From: Flavobacterium branchiarum
GTDB taxonomy: Bacteria; Bacteroidota; Bacteroidia; Flavobacteriales; Flavobacteriaceae
Assembly: GCF_030409845.1 (NCBI RefSeq)
Contig: NZ_JAUFQQ010000005.1
Span: 1,488,001-1,552,000 of the forward strand
DNA: 64,000 nt
Direction of reading: 5' to 3'
Shown piece after piece: positions 54,174 through 63,808 of the stretch (within the stretch, counting starts at the first letter, position 1; each line of letters begins with the position of its first letter). Under the pieces are notes generated by a model. The model searched no databases and was not told the origin of the DNA. It was given only the letters and a program-made list of their open reading frames with translations. A program made the translations under genes and the position numbers.

Positions 54174-54931
54174 TAATATTCAATTTTACCAACGCTACGC
54201 ATTACTTTAACAATTTTATTTTTTCTTCTATTAATATAGCTTGAGGAACCTGTTGCTTTAAATTTTCGTGGATTAGGCAGAATAGCGGCTATTCCTGCAG
54301 CCTGAATAGGAGTAAGACTCTTTGCGCTTTTACGGTACCAATGTTGCGCGGCTGCCTCTGCTCCATAAACACCATCTCCCATTTCGATACTATTAAGATA
54401 CACTTCCATGATACGCTCTTTTCCCCACACCAGTTCGATTAGAACTGTAAAATAGGCTTCGAGTCCTTTACGGAAATAACTTTTACCTTGCCATAAAAAA
54501 ACATTTTTGGCTGTTTGTTGCGATATAGTACTTCCTCCTCGTATTTTCCTACCACGCTCATTACTCTTATATGCTTTTTGTAGTGCTTTAAAATCAAAAC
54601 CATTATGCTTCAAGAAAGTTCCATCTTCACTCGCAATAACTGCTTTTTGCAAATTCATGGATATATTTTCGATTGGTTCCCAATCGTGACTAAAATAATT
54701 CTCTTTACCTGCTATTTTATTTTCGATACCTCGAATTACCATTAAAGGTGTAAAAGGTACTGGAACGTATTTAAAAAAGACAACAAAAAATATTGATATA
54801 CCAAAGAACCACAAAAGTAATTTGCAAAAGAAACGGATTATTTTACTACCAAACGACCGATTATTCTTCTTAGAAGTTGGTTTTGATTTACTTGTTGTTG
54901 TTTTTTTTGGTGCTGCTTTTTTAGTCGCCAT
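54173..54931 (-). CDS. mtgA: Monofunctional peptidoglycan transglycosylase
   Basis: 252 residues. A lysine-rich cytoplasmic N-terminus (TKKAAPKKTTTSKSKPTSKK) and one helix (about 33-55) anchor a GT51 domain. Catalytic motifs are IASEDGTFLKHNGFD, RGGSTISQQTAKNVFLW and GKERIMEVYLNSIEMGDGVYG. It polymerises lipid II glycan without a transpeptidase domain. It overlaps the oxidoreductase stop and the lpxR start by one base each (TAATG). Confidence 0.95.
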   Translation of the reverse strand: MATKKAAPKKTTTSKSKPTSKKNNRSFGSKIIRFFCKLLLWFFGISIFFVVFFKYVPVPFTPLMVIRGIENKIAGKENYFSHDWEPIENISMNLQKAVIASEDGTFLKHNGFDFKALQKAYKSNERGRKIRGGSTISQQTAKNVFLWQGKSYFRKGLEAYFTVLIELVWGKERIMEVYLNSIEMGDGVYGAEAAAQHWYRKSAKSLTPIQAAGIAAILPNPRKFKATGSSSYINRRKNKIVKVMRSVGKIEY

Positions 54932-56043
54932 TATATTAAATCTGCTAATTCTGTTCCTATTAAACTACCAATTGCTACTCCCATCCCTCCTAATCTAACG
55001 CCACAATATACGTTTTCAGACAATTGAGTCACAATTGGATTTTTACTACTTCCCACTCCCATTATCCCACTCCATCGGTGGGCAATATCAATTTTTTGAT
55101 TTGGTAAAATTACATTTTTCAACAAATCTTCCAATTTATTTTGGATTATTTCTGTACGTCCAAATTCAGTAGTGGTTTCTGTATCAAAATCAAGATTTCT
55201 ACCACCTCCTAATAAAATTCTATCTCCCACATTTCTAAAATAATAGTATCCTTTATCTAAGTGAAAAGTACCTTTAATTTCTAGATCATGAATAGGTTCT
55301 GTAATTAGAACTTGCGCTCTTGCAGGCTTTACTCCTCCATCAGTGAGCTTATTTGCGAACCCATTAGTAGCAAAAAGAATTTTAGTTGTAGTAAAAACAA
55401 AATCTCCTAACACTACCTCTACAGCATTCCCCTTATCAAAGTAGGAAGTAACCGTTTGTTGATTCAGAATTAAAATATCAGCTTCAATTGCTTCTTTAAG
55501 CAATGCCTGCATCATATTACCCGTATCTAATTGTCCTTCAAAAGGATTAAAAACCAAATATTCATGAATCCCTTTAAACGAAAAACTATCTATTTCTTTC
55601 GCGAAAACATCGGTCTTAAAAAAAGGTTTTAGAATTTCATTTACAAAAGGTAATTTACTTAAACATTCGTTATATCCCACTTCATCATCTTTTAAAAATA
55701 TCTCATATCCACCATAAGGTTTAAAATCGATAGCATGATCTCCCAACCGCTTACGTAATAATTGCAATCCTTTCCAACGTTTTTCAATAAGTTTGATTAC
55801 CTCTTCTTCTGAGTGAGATTTTAAGTCATCAATAATTTCAGATAGACTGCCAAAACAAGCAAATCCAGCATTTTTTGTACTTGCTCCTTGAGGTAACATT
55901 CCTTTTTCGAGTATCAAAATTTTAGCTTTTGGAAACCTTTCGCGTAAGCGTAATCCTGCGTGCAAGCCCACTATTCCACTACCAACAATAGTGAAATCTA
56001 CATTTGTAAACCAATTTTTAAGCTCCCAATAACTCAATTCCAT
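54931..56043 (-). CDS. FAD-dependent oxidoreductase of the DAO family
   Basis: 370 residues from MELSYWELKNWF; the upstream 38 codons in the same frame are not conserved-looking. An N-terminal FAD Rossmann motif (FTIVGSGIVGLHAGLRLRERF) precedes an ILEKGMLPQGAS-type segment and a C-terminal GVRLGGMGVAIGSLIGTELA FAD-binding end. It resembles glycine oxidase or other amine-oxidising enzymes; the substrate is unknown. It is the first gene of an operon with mtgA and lpxR, linked by TAATG overlaps. Confidence 0.82.
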   Translation of the reverse strand: MELSYWELKNWFTNVDFTIVGSGIVGLHAGLRLRERFPKAKILILEKGMLPQGASTKNAGFACFGSLSEIIDDLKSHSEEEVIKLIEKRWKGLQLLRKRLGDHAIDFKPYGGYEIFLKDDEVGYNECLSKLPFVNEILKPFFKTDVFAKEIDSFSFKGIHEYLVFNPFEGQLDTGNMMQALLKEAIEADILILNQQTVTSYFDKGNAVEVVLGDFVFTTTKILFATNGFANKLTDGGVKPARAQVLITEPIHDLEIKGTFHLDKGYYYFRNVGDRILLGGGRNLDFDTETTTEFGRTEIIQNKLEDLLKNVILPNQKIDIAHRWSGIMGVGSSKNPIVTQLSENVYCGVRLGGMGVAIGSLIGTELADLI

Positions 56044-56279
56044 ATTGATATTTTTTATAAAAATAGTGATTTTTTGAGTATTTACAATAAGAAGATATTT
56101 ACAGATTAAGCTTATTACCCAAACATTTAACAAACCTAAATTTATACAATAAAACAAGCTGAATAAAGCTTAGGATAAAACCAGAGTAAAACAATACGTC
56201 TATTTTTTTTGAATTATCAATTACGCAACATCTCCTATTTAACAGAATCCCTACGGCCATATCATAAAGATGCTGGAAA

Positions 56280-56287
56280 TAATTTTG
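56280..56287 (+). promoter_or_regulatory. -7 promoter box for the S9 peptidase
   Basis: TAATTTTG (TAnnTTTG), 34 bases upstream of the ATG. Confidence 0.4.
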
Positions 56288-56321
56288 TACTTTTAAAATC
56301 TTAAAAAATTTAGTTTAAATT

Positions 56322-58223
56322 ATGAAAAAAGTAATACTTACAACCTTAGTAATGATGAGCTTAAGCACCATGGCACAGAATGTAATGTCACCGGAACTAT
56401 TATGGAAATTAGGGAGAGTTACTCCACTTGGACTCTCGAAAGATGGAAAAAACATTGTTTATAAGGTTACAACGCCATCTGTTGCCGAGAATAATTCGAA
56501 ATCAAAATATTATTCGCTACCTGTAAATGGGGGAACTGCAACGGAAGTTTCGGACATAAAAACAGTTTTAACGGATAAAAACATATCGCCAGACGGAAAA
56601 TTTTTAGTGTATAATGACGAAGTAAAAATAGATAAAGTTTTAGGCAAAGATTTTTATCCAAATTTAGAAAAATCAGACGCACAAATTTACGATGGCCTAG
56701 ACTATCGCCATTGGGATACTTGGAACGAAGGTAAATTTAATCATGTTTTTTACAAAGAAAACAAAGATGGTGCTGTTGGAATTGATATTCTAAAAGGAGA
56801 GAACTTTGATAGTCCACAAAAACCATTTGGTGGTGACGAAGATTATATTTGGTCTCCTGATGGTAAAAGCATTTTATATGTAAGCAAGAAAAAAGCGGGA
56901 ACGCAATATGCAATTTCTACCAATACTGATATTTACGAGTACAATCTTGAAACTGGTAAAACTATAAACAGAACTGTAGAGAATTTAGGTTACGATATGG
57001 CTCCAAAATTTTCGCCAACAGGAAATTTAACTTGGTTGCAAATGAAACGTGATGGTTATGAAGCTGATAAAAACGACATTATTGTTGATTTTAAAGGCTT
57101 AAAAATCAACCTTACTGCTAATTGGGACGGAACAGTAAATAGTTTTATGTGGAGTAAAGATGGAAAAAAAGTGTTTTTTGTAGCACCTATAGATGGTACA
57201 AAACAACTTTTTGAAGTAAATTTCCCTGGATTAACTAAAATTGCAATAAAAGTAATTCAACTTACAAATGGCAATTATGATGTAAATGATTTAGTTGGTT
57301 TTGCTGATGACCACATCATTGTTACTAGATCAGATATGAATCATGCCAATGAAATTTTCTCTTTTAATTTAAAGAAGAATACTTGGAAACAATTATCTAA
57401 TGTAAATACTGAAACTTATGAGAAACTTACTTTAAGTAAAACAGAGAGACGTTACGTTACTACAACAGATGGTAAAAAAATGTTAGTTTGGGTAATCTTA
57501 CCTCCAAATTTTGATGCTTCAAAAAAATACCCAACTCTTTTATTCTGTCAAGGTGGACCACAATCTGCTTTAACACAATCGTATTCTTTCCGTTGGAACT
57601 TCTCATTAATGGCTGCTAAAGGCTATGTAGTTGTAGCTCCTAACCGTCGTGGAATGCCAGGGCACGGAGTAAAATGGAATGAGCAAATTAGTAAAGATTG
57701 GGGCGGACAGGTTATGGATGATTACTTATCTGCTATTGATGATGTTGCAAAAGAAAGCTATGTTGACAAAACTCGTTTAGGTTGCGTAGGTGCTAGTTAT
57801 GGTGGTTATTCGGCTTTCTTTTTAGCAGGAATTCACAACAACCGTTTTAAAACTTTTATTGCTCATGACGGTGTTTTCAACACACAAAGTATGTTCGGAA
57901 CGACAGAAGAAGTTTTCTTTAACAATTGGGATTTTGGCGGACCATACTGGGAGAAAGATAATGCAATTGCTCAAAAAGCATACACTACATTTAACCCAAT
58001 AAACTACGTTGATAAATGGAACAAACCAATCTTGATTATTCAAGGTGGAAAAGATTTCCGTGTACCAATAGGACAATCTCAAGAAGCTTTTCAAGCTGCT
58101 CAATTACGCGGAATTAAAAGTAGATTATTGTATTTCCCTGAAGAAAATCACTGGGTATTAAAACCACAAAATGCACAAGTTTGGCAAGGTGAATTTTTTA
58201 AATGGTTAAACGAAACACTTTAA
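56322..58223 (+). CDS. S9-family prolyl-oligopeptidase-like peptidase
   Basis: 633 residues with a signal peptide (about 1-18, ending TMAQ). The N-terminal half (about 20-370) is a WD/TolB-like propeller (SPDGKFLVYND, WSPDGKSILYVSKK). The C-terminal half is the alpha/beta-hydrolase with the nucleophile in GASYGGYS (S492), an aspartate in the GGKDFRVP segment and a histidine in ENHWV. It cleaves peptides in the periplasm and resembles DPP/acylaminoacyl peptidases of Bacteroidota. It is monocistronic, with its own promoter and terminator. Confidence 0.92.
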   Translation: MKKVILTTLVMMSLSTMAQNVMSPELLWKLGRVTPLGLSKDGKNIVYKVTTPSVAENNSKSKYYSLPVNGGTATEVSDIKTVLTDKNISPDGKFLVYNDEVKIDKVLGKDFYPNLEKSDAQIYDGLDYRHWDTWNEGKFNHVFYKENKDGAVGIDILKGENFDSPQKPFGGDEDYIWSPDGKSILYVSKKKAGTQYAISTNTDIYEYNLETGKTINRTVENLGYDMAPKFSPTGNLTWLQMKRDGYEADKNDIIVDFKGLKINLTANWDGTVNSFMWSKDGKKVFFVAPIDGTKQLFEVNFPGLTKIAIKVIQLTNGNYDVNDLVGFADDHIIVTRSDMNHANEIFSFNLKKNTWKQLSNVNTETYEKLTLSKTERRYVTTTDGKKMLVWVILPPNFDASKKYPTLLFCQGGPQSALTQSYSFRWNFSLMAAKGYVVVAPNRRGMPGHGVKWNEQISKDWGGQVMDDYLSAIDDVAKESYVDKTRLGCVGASYGGYSAFFLAGIHNNRFKTFIAHDGVFNTQSMFGTTEEVFFNNWDFGGPYWEKDNAIAQKAYTTFNPINYVDKWNKPILIIQGGKDFRVPIGQSQEAFQAAQLRGIKSRLLYFPEENHWVLKPQNAQVWQGEFFKWLNETL

Positions 58224-58270
58224 TCAAACTAGCTAAACAAAACTAAAAACGGTTAAATCGGTTTATATAA

Positions 58271-58307
58271 AAGCCTCAGATATTAAATAAATATCTGAGG
58301 CTTTTTT
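58271..58307 (+). terminator. Intrinsic terminator after the S9 peptidase
   Basis: Perfect 13-bp arms AAGCCTCAGATAT and ATATCTGAGGCTT, followed by TTTT. Confidence 0.85.
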
Positions 58308-58416
58308 CATTTTCTAATTATAATCATATAAGATATTGGCACGGTTTTATAAGCTTTAATCAGAAAATTTTAAATAAATTGCGATAATATAAAAATCAAA
58401 ATCCCTACAACAATAT

Positions 58417-60867
58417 ATGGAGAGTAAAAACAGTTACATTCCGCTTAAAGTATTTATAAGTTACATCGCATTAGCTTCGCTTGTAATTAGTGTGGGTTGG
58501 GTTTTATATTCTGAGAATGTTATTTATTCAAATATAGAAAGTAAAATCGCTTATGAAAAAACTAAAATTTTCAAAGTAAGTCAGTTATTTTCAAATGTAT
58601 ACAAAACAGAAAGCCTAGCTCGAAAAACAATACAATCTAATTCTGAATCTGATTACAAACTCTATATCAAAGAATCAGATTCTTTACGAGTTAAAATTGA
58701 TTCATTAAAAAAAATAGTTACAACACAATCACAAATTGTTTTATTGGATAGTGTCAATTATTTATTGGCTGAAAAAACCAAAAACATTCAACAATTAAAG
58801 TCCATCAAAAATAAAGCAAGTGATGAAGTTACTGTAAATAATGCTATTGATGAATTAACAAAACTAGAATTCTCTTTACGCAAATTACAACTTGAAGATT
58901 TTACTAAAAACCCTGAAAAATTAGGCTCGTACCAACGTAATGTCCTGCAAAAATATGTTGACTATCTTAATCAGAATATTCCGGACGATAGTACAAATAC
59001 ACTAAGTAAGAAAGCTTCTGACTCTATTTTATCTACATCTAAAAAACTATTGAGCTCAGTTAAAAGAGAAACTGAGAAGAAGAAAGAATCTCTGAATTAC
59101 CAAGAAAACAAGCTACTTAAAAATGAAATTTTAATTTCTGAGCAACTCCGAAAAGTATTGCGCATGATTGAACGAGAAATTATAATAAACTCTATAAAAT
59201 ACAATACTGAAAAAGAAAAATCATTAAAAAAAATAAACGAAATTGTAACGGGTGCGGCAATTGTAGGCTTACTGCTTACCATCTTTTTCTCTATTCTAAT
59301 TGCGAGTGATTTCTCTAAAACGCAACTTTATAAAAAACAATTAGAAATAGCCAATTTTAAAACCCGGAATCTCTTAAAAAGCCGTGAACAGCTTATTTCT
59401 ACCGTAAGTCATGATTTAAAAACCCCATTGAGCACAATTGTAGGTTATACGGAACTATTGGACAATTCTGACGTGAATACAAAACAATCGTATTTTATTA
59501 AGAATATCAGAAATTCATCCCAGTACATTTCGCAATTGGTTCAGGATTTACTTGATTTTTCTCAAATTGAAGCGGGGAAAATCACAATCGAGAAGAAACC
59601 CTTCTTACTTCCTGAAATCATTACTGAAGTTGCTAAAAGTATTCAATCTGTTTATATTCAGAAAGACATCGAACTTATCATTGATACTGACGAAAAATTA
59701 AACCAAAGAGTAATTGGAGATTCATTTCGACTCAAACAAATTTTAAGCAACATAATTGGTAATGCTTATAAATTTACCGAAAAAGGTTTTATAAAAATCA
59801 ACGCTTCAATTAATGACAAAGGAGATTTTGTTATTATTAAAGTTGAAGATTCTGGTATTGGAATTGAAAAAAAGAATCAAAATCTAATATTCGAAGAATT
59901 TGCTCAAGCCAATGAAAACATCGAAAAAAAATATGGTGGAACTGGTTTAGGGCTTGCCATATCCAAAAAAATAGCAACTCTACTAGGTGGTGATTTAAAC
60001 TTAAAAAGTGTTTTTGGCAAAGGAAGTACTTTCGAAATTCAACTTCCACTAATTTTCGACACCAATTCTGAATCACAATTAGAAGAACCAACCACAGAAG
60101 AATACATTACTCCTTTAACCTCGTCTAAGACAGCAATTGTAATAGATGACGACACTAATTTACTAGGTTTAACCTCCGAAGTTTTAAAACAGAACAACTA
60201 TACCGTTTTGGCTTTTAATAATGCGAATGATGCCTTAAAAACAATCCAGAATACTCCTTTTGACTTTATCATAACCGATATTCAAATGCCAGAAATTGAT
60301 GGATTCCAATTTTTAGAAAAATTAAAGCAAACTACCAATTCTCAATATCAAGACCAACCAATAATAGCTCTAACAGGGAGAGAGGATTTACACTTGAAAG
60401 TTTATTTAGATGCAGGATTTACAACTGTTGTAAAAAAACCGTATTCGCCAAAAATGTTACTCAAAACGATATTTTCTCTATTTGATAGTTCTTATAAAAT
60501 TGAACCTGAAGACAAAGAAATCAGTAATTCAAATTTAGAAAAAGGCTTTTCACTTGATTCCCTAAAATCATTTTTAACCAATGACGAAGAAGCTCTTCAA
60601 GAAGTACTTAAAACGTTTGTAACAACAACAAAAGAAAGCTTAGTCGCTTTAGAAGAAAGTGTGACTAATAAAGATCGTACTACTATAAGTGCTATTGCAC
60701 ACCGAATAGCTCCAATGTTCAAGCAAATCAATGCAATTGAAGTCAGTAAAATTTTAAGTAATTTAGAGCAAAAAAAATATTCTGATACAGACTTAGAAAC
60801 ACTATTTAGCGAATTAAAAACTAAAATAAATTCATTACTTCTGATACTAGAAGATGAAATAACTTAA
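58417..60867 (+). CDS. Hybrid histidine kinase (HisKA-HATPase-REC-Hpt)
   Basis: 816 residues. Helix 1 (about 12-31), a long, mainly helical periplasmic sensor (about 35-275), helix 2 (about 280-298) and a coiled linker precede HisKA (SHDLKTPLS, H332), HATPase (GTGLGLAISKKIATLLGGDL), a receiver (FIITDIQMPEIDGF, D621) and an Hpt domain (AHRIAPMF, H762). The order fits a phosphorelay ending in a separate response regulator. The sigma-54 activator encoded convergently at 60963-62294 is the obvious candidate receiver. The sensor domain is of unknown ligand specificity. Confidence 0.92.
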   Translation: MESKNSYIPLKVFISYIALASLVISVGWVLYSENVIYSNIESKIAYEKTKIFKVSQLFSNVYKTESLARKTIQSNSESDYKLYIKESDSLRVKIDSLKKIVTTQSQIVLLDSVNYLLAEKTKNIQQLKSIKNKASDEVTVNNAIDELTKLEFSLRKLQLEDFTKNPEKLGSYQRNVLQKYVDYLNQNIPDDSTNTLSKKASDSILSTSKKLLSSVKRETEKKKESLNYQENKLLKNEILISEQLRKVLRMIEREIIINSIKYNTEKEKSLKKINEIVTGAAIVGLLLTIFFSILIASDFSKTQLYKKQLEIANFKTRNLLKSREQLISTVSHDLKTPLSTIVGYTELLDNSDVNTKQSYFIKNIRNSSQYISQLVQDLLDFSQIEAGKITIEKKPFLLPEIITEVAKSIQSVYIQKDIELIIDTDEKLNQRVIGDSFRLKQILSNIIGNAYKFTEKGFIKINASINDKGDFVIIKVEDSGIGIEKKNQNLIFEEFAQANENIEKKYGGTGLGLAISKKIATLLGGDLNLKSVFGKGSTFEIQLPLIFDTNSESQLEEPTTEEYITPLTSSKTAIVIDDDTNLLGLTSEVLKQNNYTVLAFNNANDALKTIQNTPFDFIITDIQMPEIDGFQFLEKLKQTTNSQYQDQPIIALTGREDLHLKVYLDAGFTTVVKKPYSPKMLLKTIFSLFDSSYKIEPEDKEISNSNLEKGFSLDSLKSFLTNDEEALQEVLKTFVTTTKESLVALEESVTNKDRTTISAIAHRIAPMFKQINAIEVSKILSNLEQKKYSDTDLETLFSELKTKINSLLLILEDEIT

Positions 60868-60962
60868 TCTATACGCATTATGTGCAATTGCTAAATATAG
60901 CATTTTACGGTTTCTTAATTCTTTTTAAATCCTTTGGTCAGTGGCAAAAAATATAGATACAG

Positions 60963-62294
60963 TTAATCTATATCATATTGTTTTAGCTTATTGTATAATG
61001 TTTTTCGGGTAATTTTCAACATTTTCGCAGCTTCCGATTTATTATTTTTAGCTTTTGCTAAAGCATGAATAATAGCTTCTTTTTCATTTTCAGACAATGA
61101 GAAATCATTTGGCACCTGCTTTTGAACCTGGAAGAACTCTACTGGCAACACACTACTTTCTATAAAATCACCTTGCGTTAGCAAGGTTGCTCGCTTAACA
61201 CAATTTTGAAGTTCTCTTAAATTACCTGGCCATCTGTATTTTTGAAAAACGGCAATTACTTCATCAGAAAAACCAATAACATTTTTATTTAATTGCTCAT
61301 TGGCTTTTTCAAGAAAGTAATCTGCAAAAATCATTAAATCTTCTTCTCTTTCAATCAATGAAGGAGAATGAATAGAAAACTCATTGATTCTATGGTATAG
61401 ATCTTCACGAAAATCTCCTTTTTGTACTGCTTCTCGCAAATCTTCATTAGTTGCGGTTACAATACGAATATCAACATCAATTTCTTTGTTACTACCAACA
61501 GGTTTTATCTTTCGCTCTTGTAACGCTCTTAGAAGCTGAATTTGATTTTCATAAGAAAGATTTCCAATTTCATCTAAAAATATAGTTCCTCCATTAGCAG
61601 CTTCAAAATAACCAATTTTATCGGTAATTGCTCCTGTAAAAGAACCTTTTAAATGTCCGAAAAACTCACTTGCTGCTAATTCTTTAGGTATTGCACCACA
61701 ATCTACTGCAATGAAATTGTTTCCTTTTCTAGGACTTTGTTCGTGGATGCTTTTGGCAATTATTTCTTTTCCTGTTCCGCTTTCTCCGATTATTAAAACC
61801 GACATATTAGTAGGGCTAACCAACTTAATATGTTCTGCTAATTTCTTTGAAGCTTTAGAAATTCCTTTTACAAACTCAAATTCATTTGATTTTTTCGGTG
61901 TCTTAACTTTCTGTTCTTTTTCTGGAACTACCTCCGAATTTTGTAGTGCATTAGAGATTACTAATAAAACCTCTTCTGGATTAAATGGTTTCGAAATATA
62001 ATCTGACGCCCCATTTTTTATAGCTTTAACAGCAGTATTTACATCTGAATAGCCTGTCATTAAGATAACAGGAATATCAGGATATATCTTTTTAAATTCA
62101 GTCATTAATCCAATTCCGTCTGAATCAGGAAGCCTCAAATCGGTGATAATAAGATCAAAAGATTCATTCTTAATTATATTCCGTGCTTCGGTTGCAGAAA
62201 AAGCAGTCACAACAGTGTATGCTTTTTTAGTTAGAAATTTATCTAATAACTTACAAAACGAAATATCATCTTCTATTAATAAAATCTTTGGCAT
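60963..62294 (-). CDS. NtrC-type sigma-54-dependent response regulator
   Basis: 443 residues. Receiver (1-120, D52 in TDLRLPDSDG), AAA+ ATPase (about 140-370) with GESGTGKEIIAKSIHE Walker A, the GSFTGA sigma-54 contact loop and FLDEIGNLS Walker B, and a Fis-type helix-turn-helix (about 400-443, NNKSEAAKMLKITRKTLYNK). It activates RpoN-dependent promoters after phosphorylation. The hybrid kinase gene is convergent with it, and rpoN is at 28600-30063. No -24/-12 promoter was found nearby. Confidence 0.95.
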   Translation of the reverse strand: MPKILLIEDDISFCKLLDKFLTKKAYTVVTAFSATEARNIIKNESFDLIITDLRLPDSDGIGLMTEFKKIYPDIPVILMTGYSDVNTAVKAIKNGASDYISKPFNPEEVLLVISNALQNSEVVPEKEQKVKTPKKSNEFEFVKGISKASKKLAEHIKLVSPTNMSVLIIGESGTGKEIIAKSIHEQSPRKGNNFIAVDCGAIPKELAASEFFGHLKGSFTGAITDKIGYFEAANGGTIFLDEIGNLSYENQIQLLRALQERKIKPVGSNKEIDVDIRIVTATNEDLREAVQKGDFREDLYHRINEFSIHSPSLIEREEDLMIFADYFLEKANEQLNKNVIGFSDEVIAVFQKYRWPGNLRELQNCVKRATLLTQGDFIESSVLPVEFFQVQKQVPNDFSLSENEKEAIIHALAKAKNNKSEAAKMLKITRKTLYNKLKQYDID

Positions 62295-62360
62295 TAGTGT
62301 TTGAACTTTTCATGCTAAAATAAGACTAAAATAATTGTATTCTCATAAAATTTTGCAAAA

Positions 62361-62390
62361 AAAAAGAGATTGCAGATGCAATCTCTTTTT
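62361..62390 (-). terminator. Intrinsic terminator after the PepSY-like array
   Basis: Arms AAAAAGAGATTGCA (62361-62374) and TGCAATCTCTTTTT (62377-62390), with A- and T-runs on the outside. It ends the minus-strand array. Confidence 0.8.
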
Positions 62391-62418
62391 AAAAAAAACC
62401 TAAACTAATCTACCTAAA

Positions 62419-62715
62419 TTATATTTTAATCCAATTGCCATTGACATCTGAATACACAGTAGCCTTTTGGTCACCAACTGAAATTTCTAATTTGTATTCT
62501 TTCTTTTCATTTACATATGCTTTATCAAGTTTCACATCCGGATAAGCCTTCTGCAAAGCTGTCTTTACAGCTACTGGCACAGCATCTGCATTAACTTCTG
62601 TGTAGCCGTCTTGCACTATTACAACTTTATTTACGGGCTCTGTAACTGCTGTAGTTGCTGCATAAATCGACAGACTTCCTAAAACAATTGCTACGGATAA
62701 GATTACTTTTTTCAT
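62419..62715 (-). CDS. Secreted PepSY-like protein, array copy 1 (3'-most)
   Basis: 98 residues with a signal peptide (about 1-20). The mature part follows the pattern DGYTEVNADAVPVAVKTAL, PDVKLDKAYVNEKKEYKLEI, then a short beta strand and DVNGNWIKI, the helix-plus-three-strand layout of PepSY-like domains. It is the most diverged copy of the array. It may bind a protease or a small ligand in the periplasm; the function is unknown. A 40-base spacer separates it from the next copy. Confidence 0.75.
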   Translation of the reverse strand: MKKVILSVAIVLGSLSIYAATTAVTEPVNKVVIVQDGYTEVNADAVPVAVKTALQKAYPDVKLDKAYVNEKKEYKLEISVGDQKATVYSDVNGNWIKI

Positions 62716-62755
62716 AATGAAATGTTTAAATTTTACTTATTGGGTTTGTGCTCAC

Positions 62756-63052
62756 TTATTTCTTGATCAGATTCCCTAATGCATCTGAGAAAATTGTATA
62801 TTTTTTATCGCCATGAACGATTTCTAATTTATATACGTCTTTTTCATTTTTATAGGCCTTTTCAAGTTTTGCATCTGGAAAAGATTTCTCAAGAGTAGAT
62901 TTTACTTCCGCAGGAAGTGCATCTGCACTGATCTCCACGTACTCTTCCTGAATACTAACTACTTTTACAGTTGATGCTGTAATAGCTACAGTTGTGGCAT
63001 TAGCCGAGAATCCTCCTAATATAATTGCTGCTGATAAGATTATCTTTTTCAT
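62756..63052 (-). CDS. Secreted PepSY-like protein, array copy 2
   Basis: 98 residues, signal peptide ending near ANATT. The same layout is present (EEYVEISADALPAEVKSTLE, PDAKLEKAYKNEKDVYKLEI, DALGNLIKK). It differs from the other copies at many surface positions, and the usual final tryptophan before IKK is replaced by leucine. The start lies 44 bases downstream of the stop of copy 3. Confidence 0.75.
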   Translation of the reverse strand: MKKIILSAAIILGGFSANATTVAITASTVKVVSIQEEYVEISADALPAEVKSTLEKSFPDAKLEKAYKNEKDVYKLEIVHGDKKYTIFSDALGNLIKK

Positions 63053-63096
63053 GATACTAAATTTAATGATTATAAACTTCTAAATCGAATTTCGAA

Positions 63097-63393
63097 TTAT
63101 TTTTTAATCCAGTTTCCTGTTGCATCTGCAAAAAGATTTCCTACTTTATCACCTACGGTAACATCTAGCTTGTACTCTTTATTTGCATTCACATATGCTT
63201 TATTAAGAACTGCGTCTGGATATGCTTTTTTCAAAGCTTCAGGAATTGCTGCTGGCAACTCTTCAATTTTAATTTCTGTATATTCTTCTTGAACTGATGT
63301 AGTTATAACATCTGCAACCGAAGTTGGTAAAGTTGTTGCGAATGAAGATAAACTTCCTAATACGATTGCTGCTGATAAGATTAACTTTTTCAT
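63097..63393 (-). CDS. Secreted PepSY-like protein, array copy 3
   Basis: 98 residues. Signal peptide MKKLILSAAIVLGSLSSFA, then EEYTEIKIEELPAAIPEALK, PDAVLNKAYVNANKEYKLDV and DATGNWIKK. It is almost identical to copies 4 and 5, differing from copy 4 mainly in VADVITT against VIDVKTT. It starts the region of recent tandem duplication (unit 356 bp). Confidence 0.78.
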   Translation of the reverse strand: MKKLILSAAIVLGSLSSFATTLPTSVADVITTSVQEEYTEIKIEELPAAIPEALKKAYPDAVLNKAYVNANKEYKLDVTVGDKVGNLFADATGNWIKK

Positions 63394-63452
63394 AATGATA
63401 TGTTTTATATGTTTTTGACTATTTTGTTTTCTAAATTATTTTCTAAATTGAA

Positions 63453-63749
63453 TTATTTTTTAATCCAATTACCTGTAGCATCTGCAAAAAGATTCCCCAC
63501 TTTATCACCTACGGTAACATCTAGTTTGTACTCTTTATTAGCATTTACATATGCTTTGTTAAGTACTGCGTCTGGATACGCTTTTTTTAATGCTTCTGGA
63601 ATAGCGGCTGGCAATTCTTCGATTTTGATTTCAGTATATTCTTCTTGAACTGATGTAGTTTTAACATCTATAACTGAAGTTGGTAAAGTTGTTGCAAATG
63701 AAGATAAACTTCCTAATACGATAGCGGCTGATAAGATTAACTTTTTCAT
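63453..63749 (-). CDS. Secreted PepSY-like protein, array copy 4
   Basis: 98 residues. The same signal peptide and mature sequence as copy 3 apart from a few positions. Spacers on both sides are 59 bases and nearly identical, confirming tandem duplication. The ATG at 63749 is preceded by AT-rich sequence with no clear promoter box, so transcription probably comes from further upstream. Confidence 0.78.
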   Translation of the reverse strand: MKKLILSAAIVLGSLSSFATTLPTSVIDVKTTSVQEEYTEIKIEELPAAIPEALKKAYPDAVLNKAYVNANKEYKLDVTVGDKVGNLFADATGNWIKK

Positions 63750-63808
63750 AATGATATATTTTATATGTTTTTGACTATTTTATTTTTGTAATTATTTTCT
63801 AAATTGAA

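Noticed and set aside
58335..58355. Possible sigma-54 promoter (TTGGCACGG...AAGC) before the hybrid kinase
   Set aside because: The GG and GC dinucleotides are 13 bases apart, whereas sigma-54 promoters need 10; no alternative fit was found.
63400..63648. Plus-strand ORF across the PepSY-like array
   Set aside because: It is complementary to the duplicated array genes and carries no independent signal.
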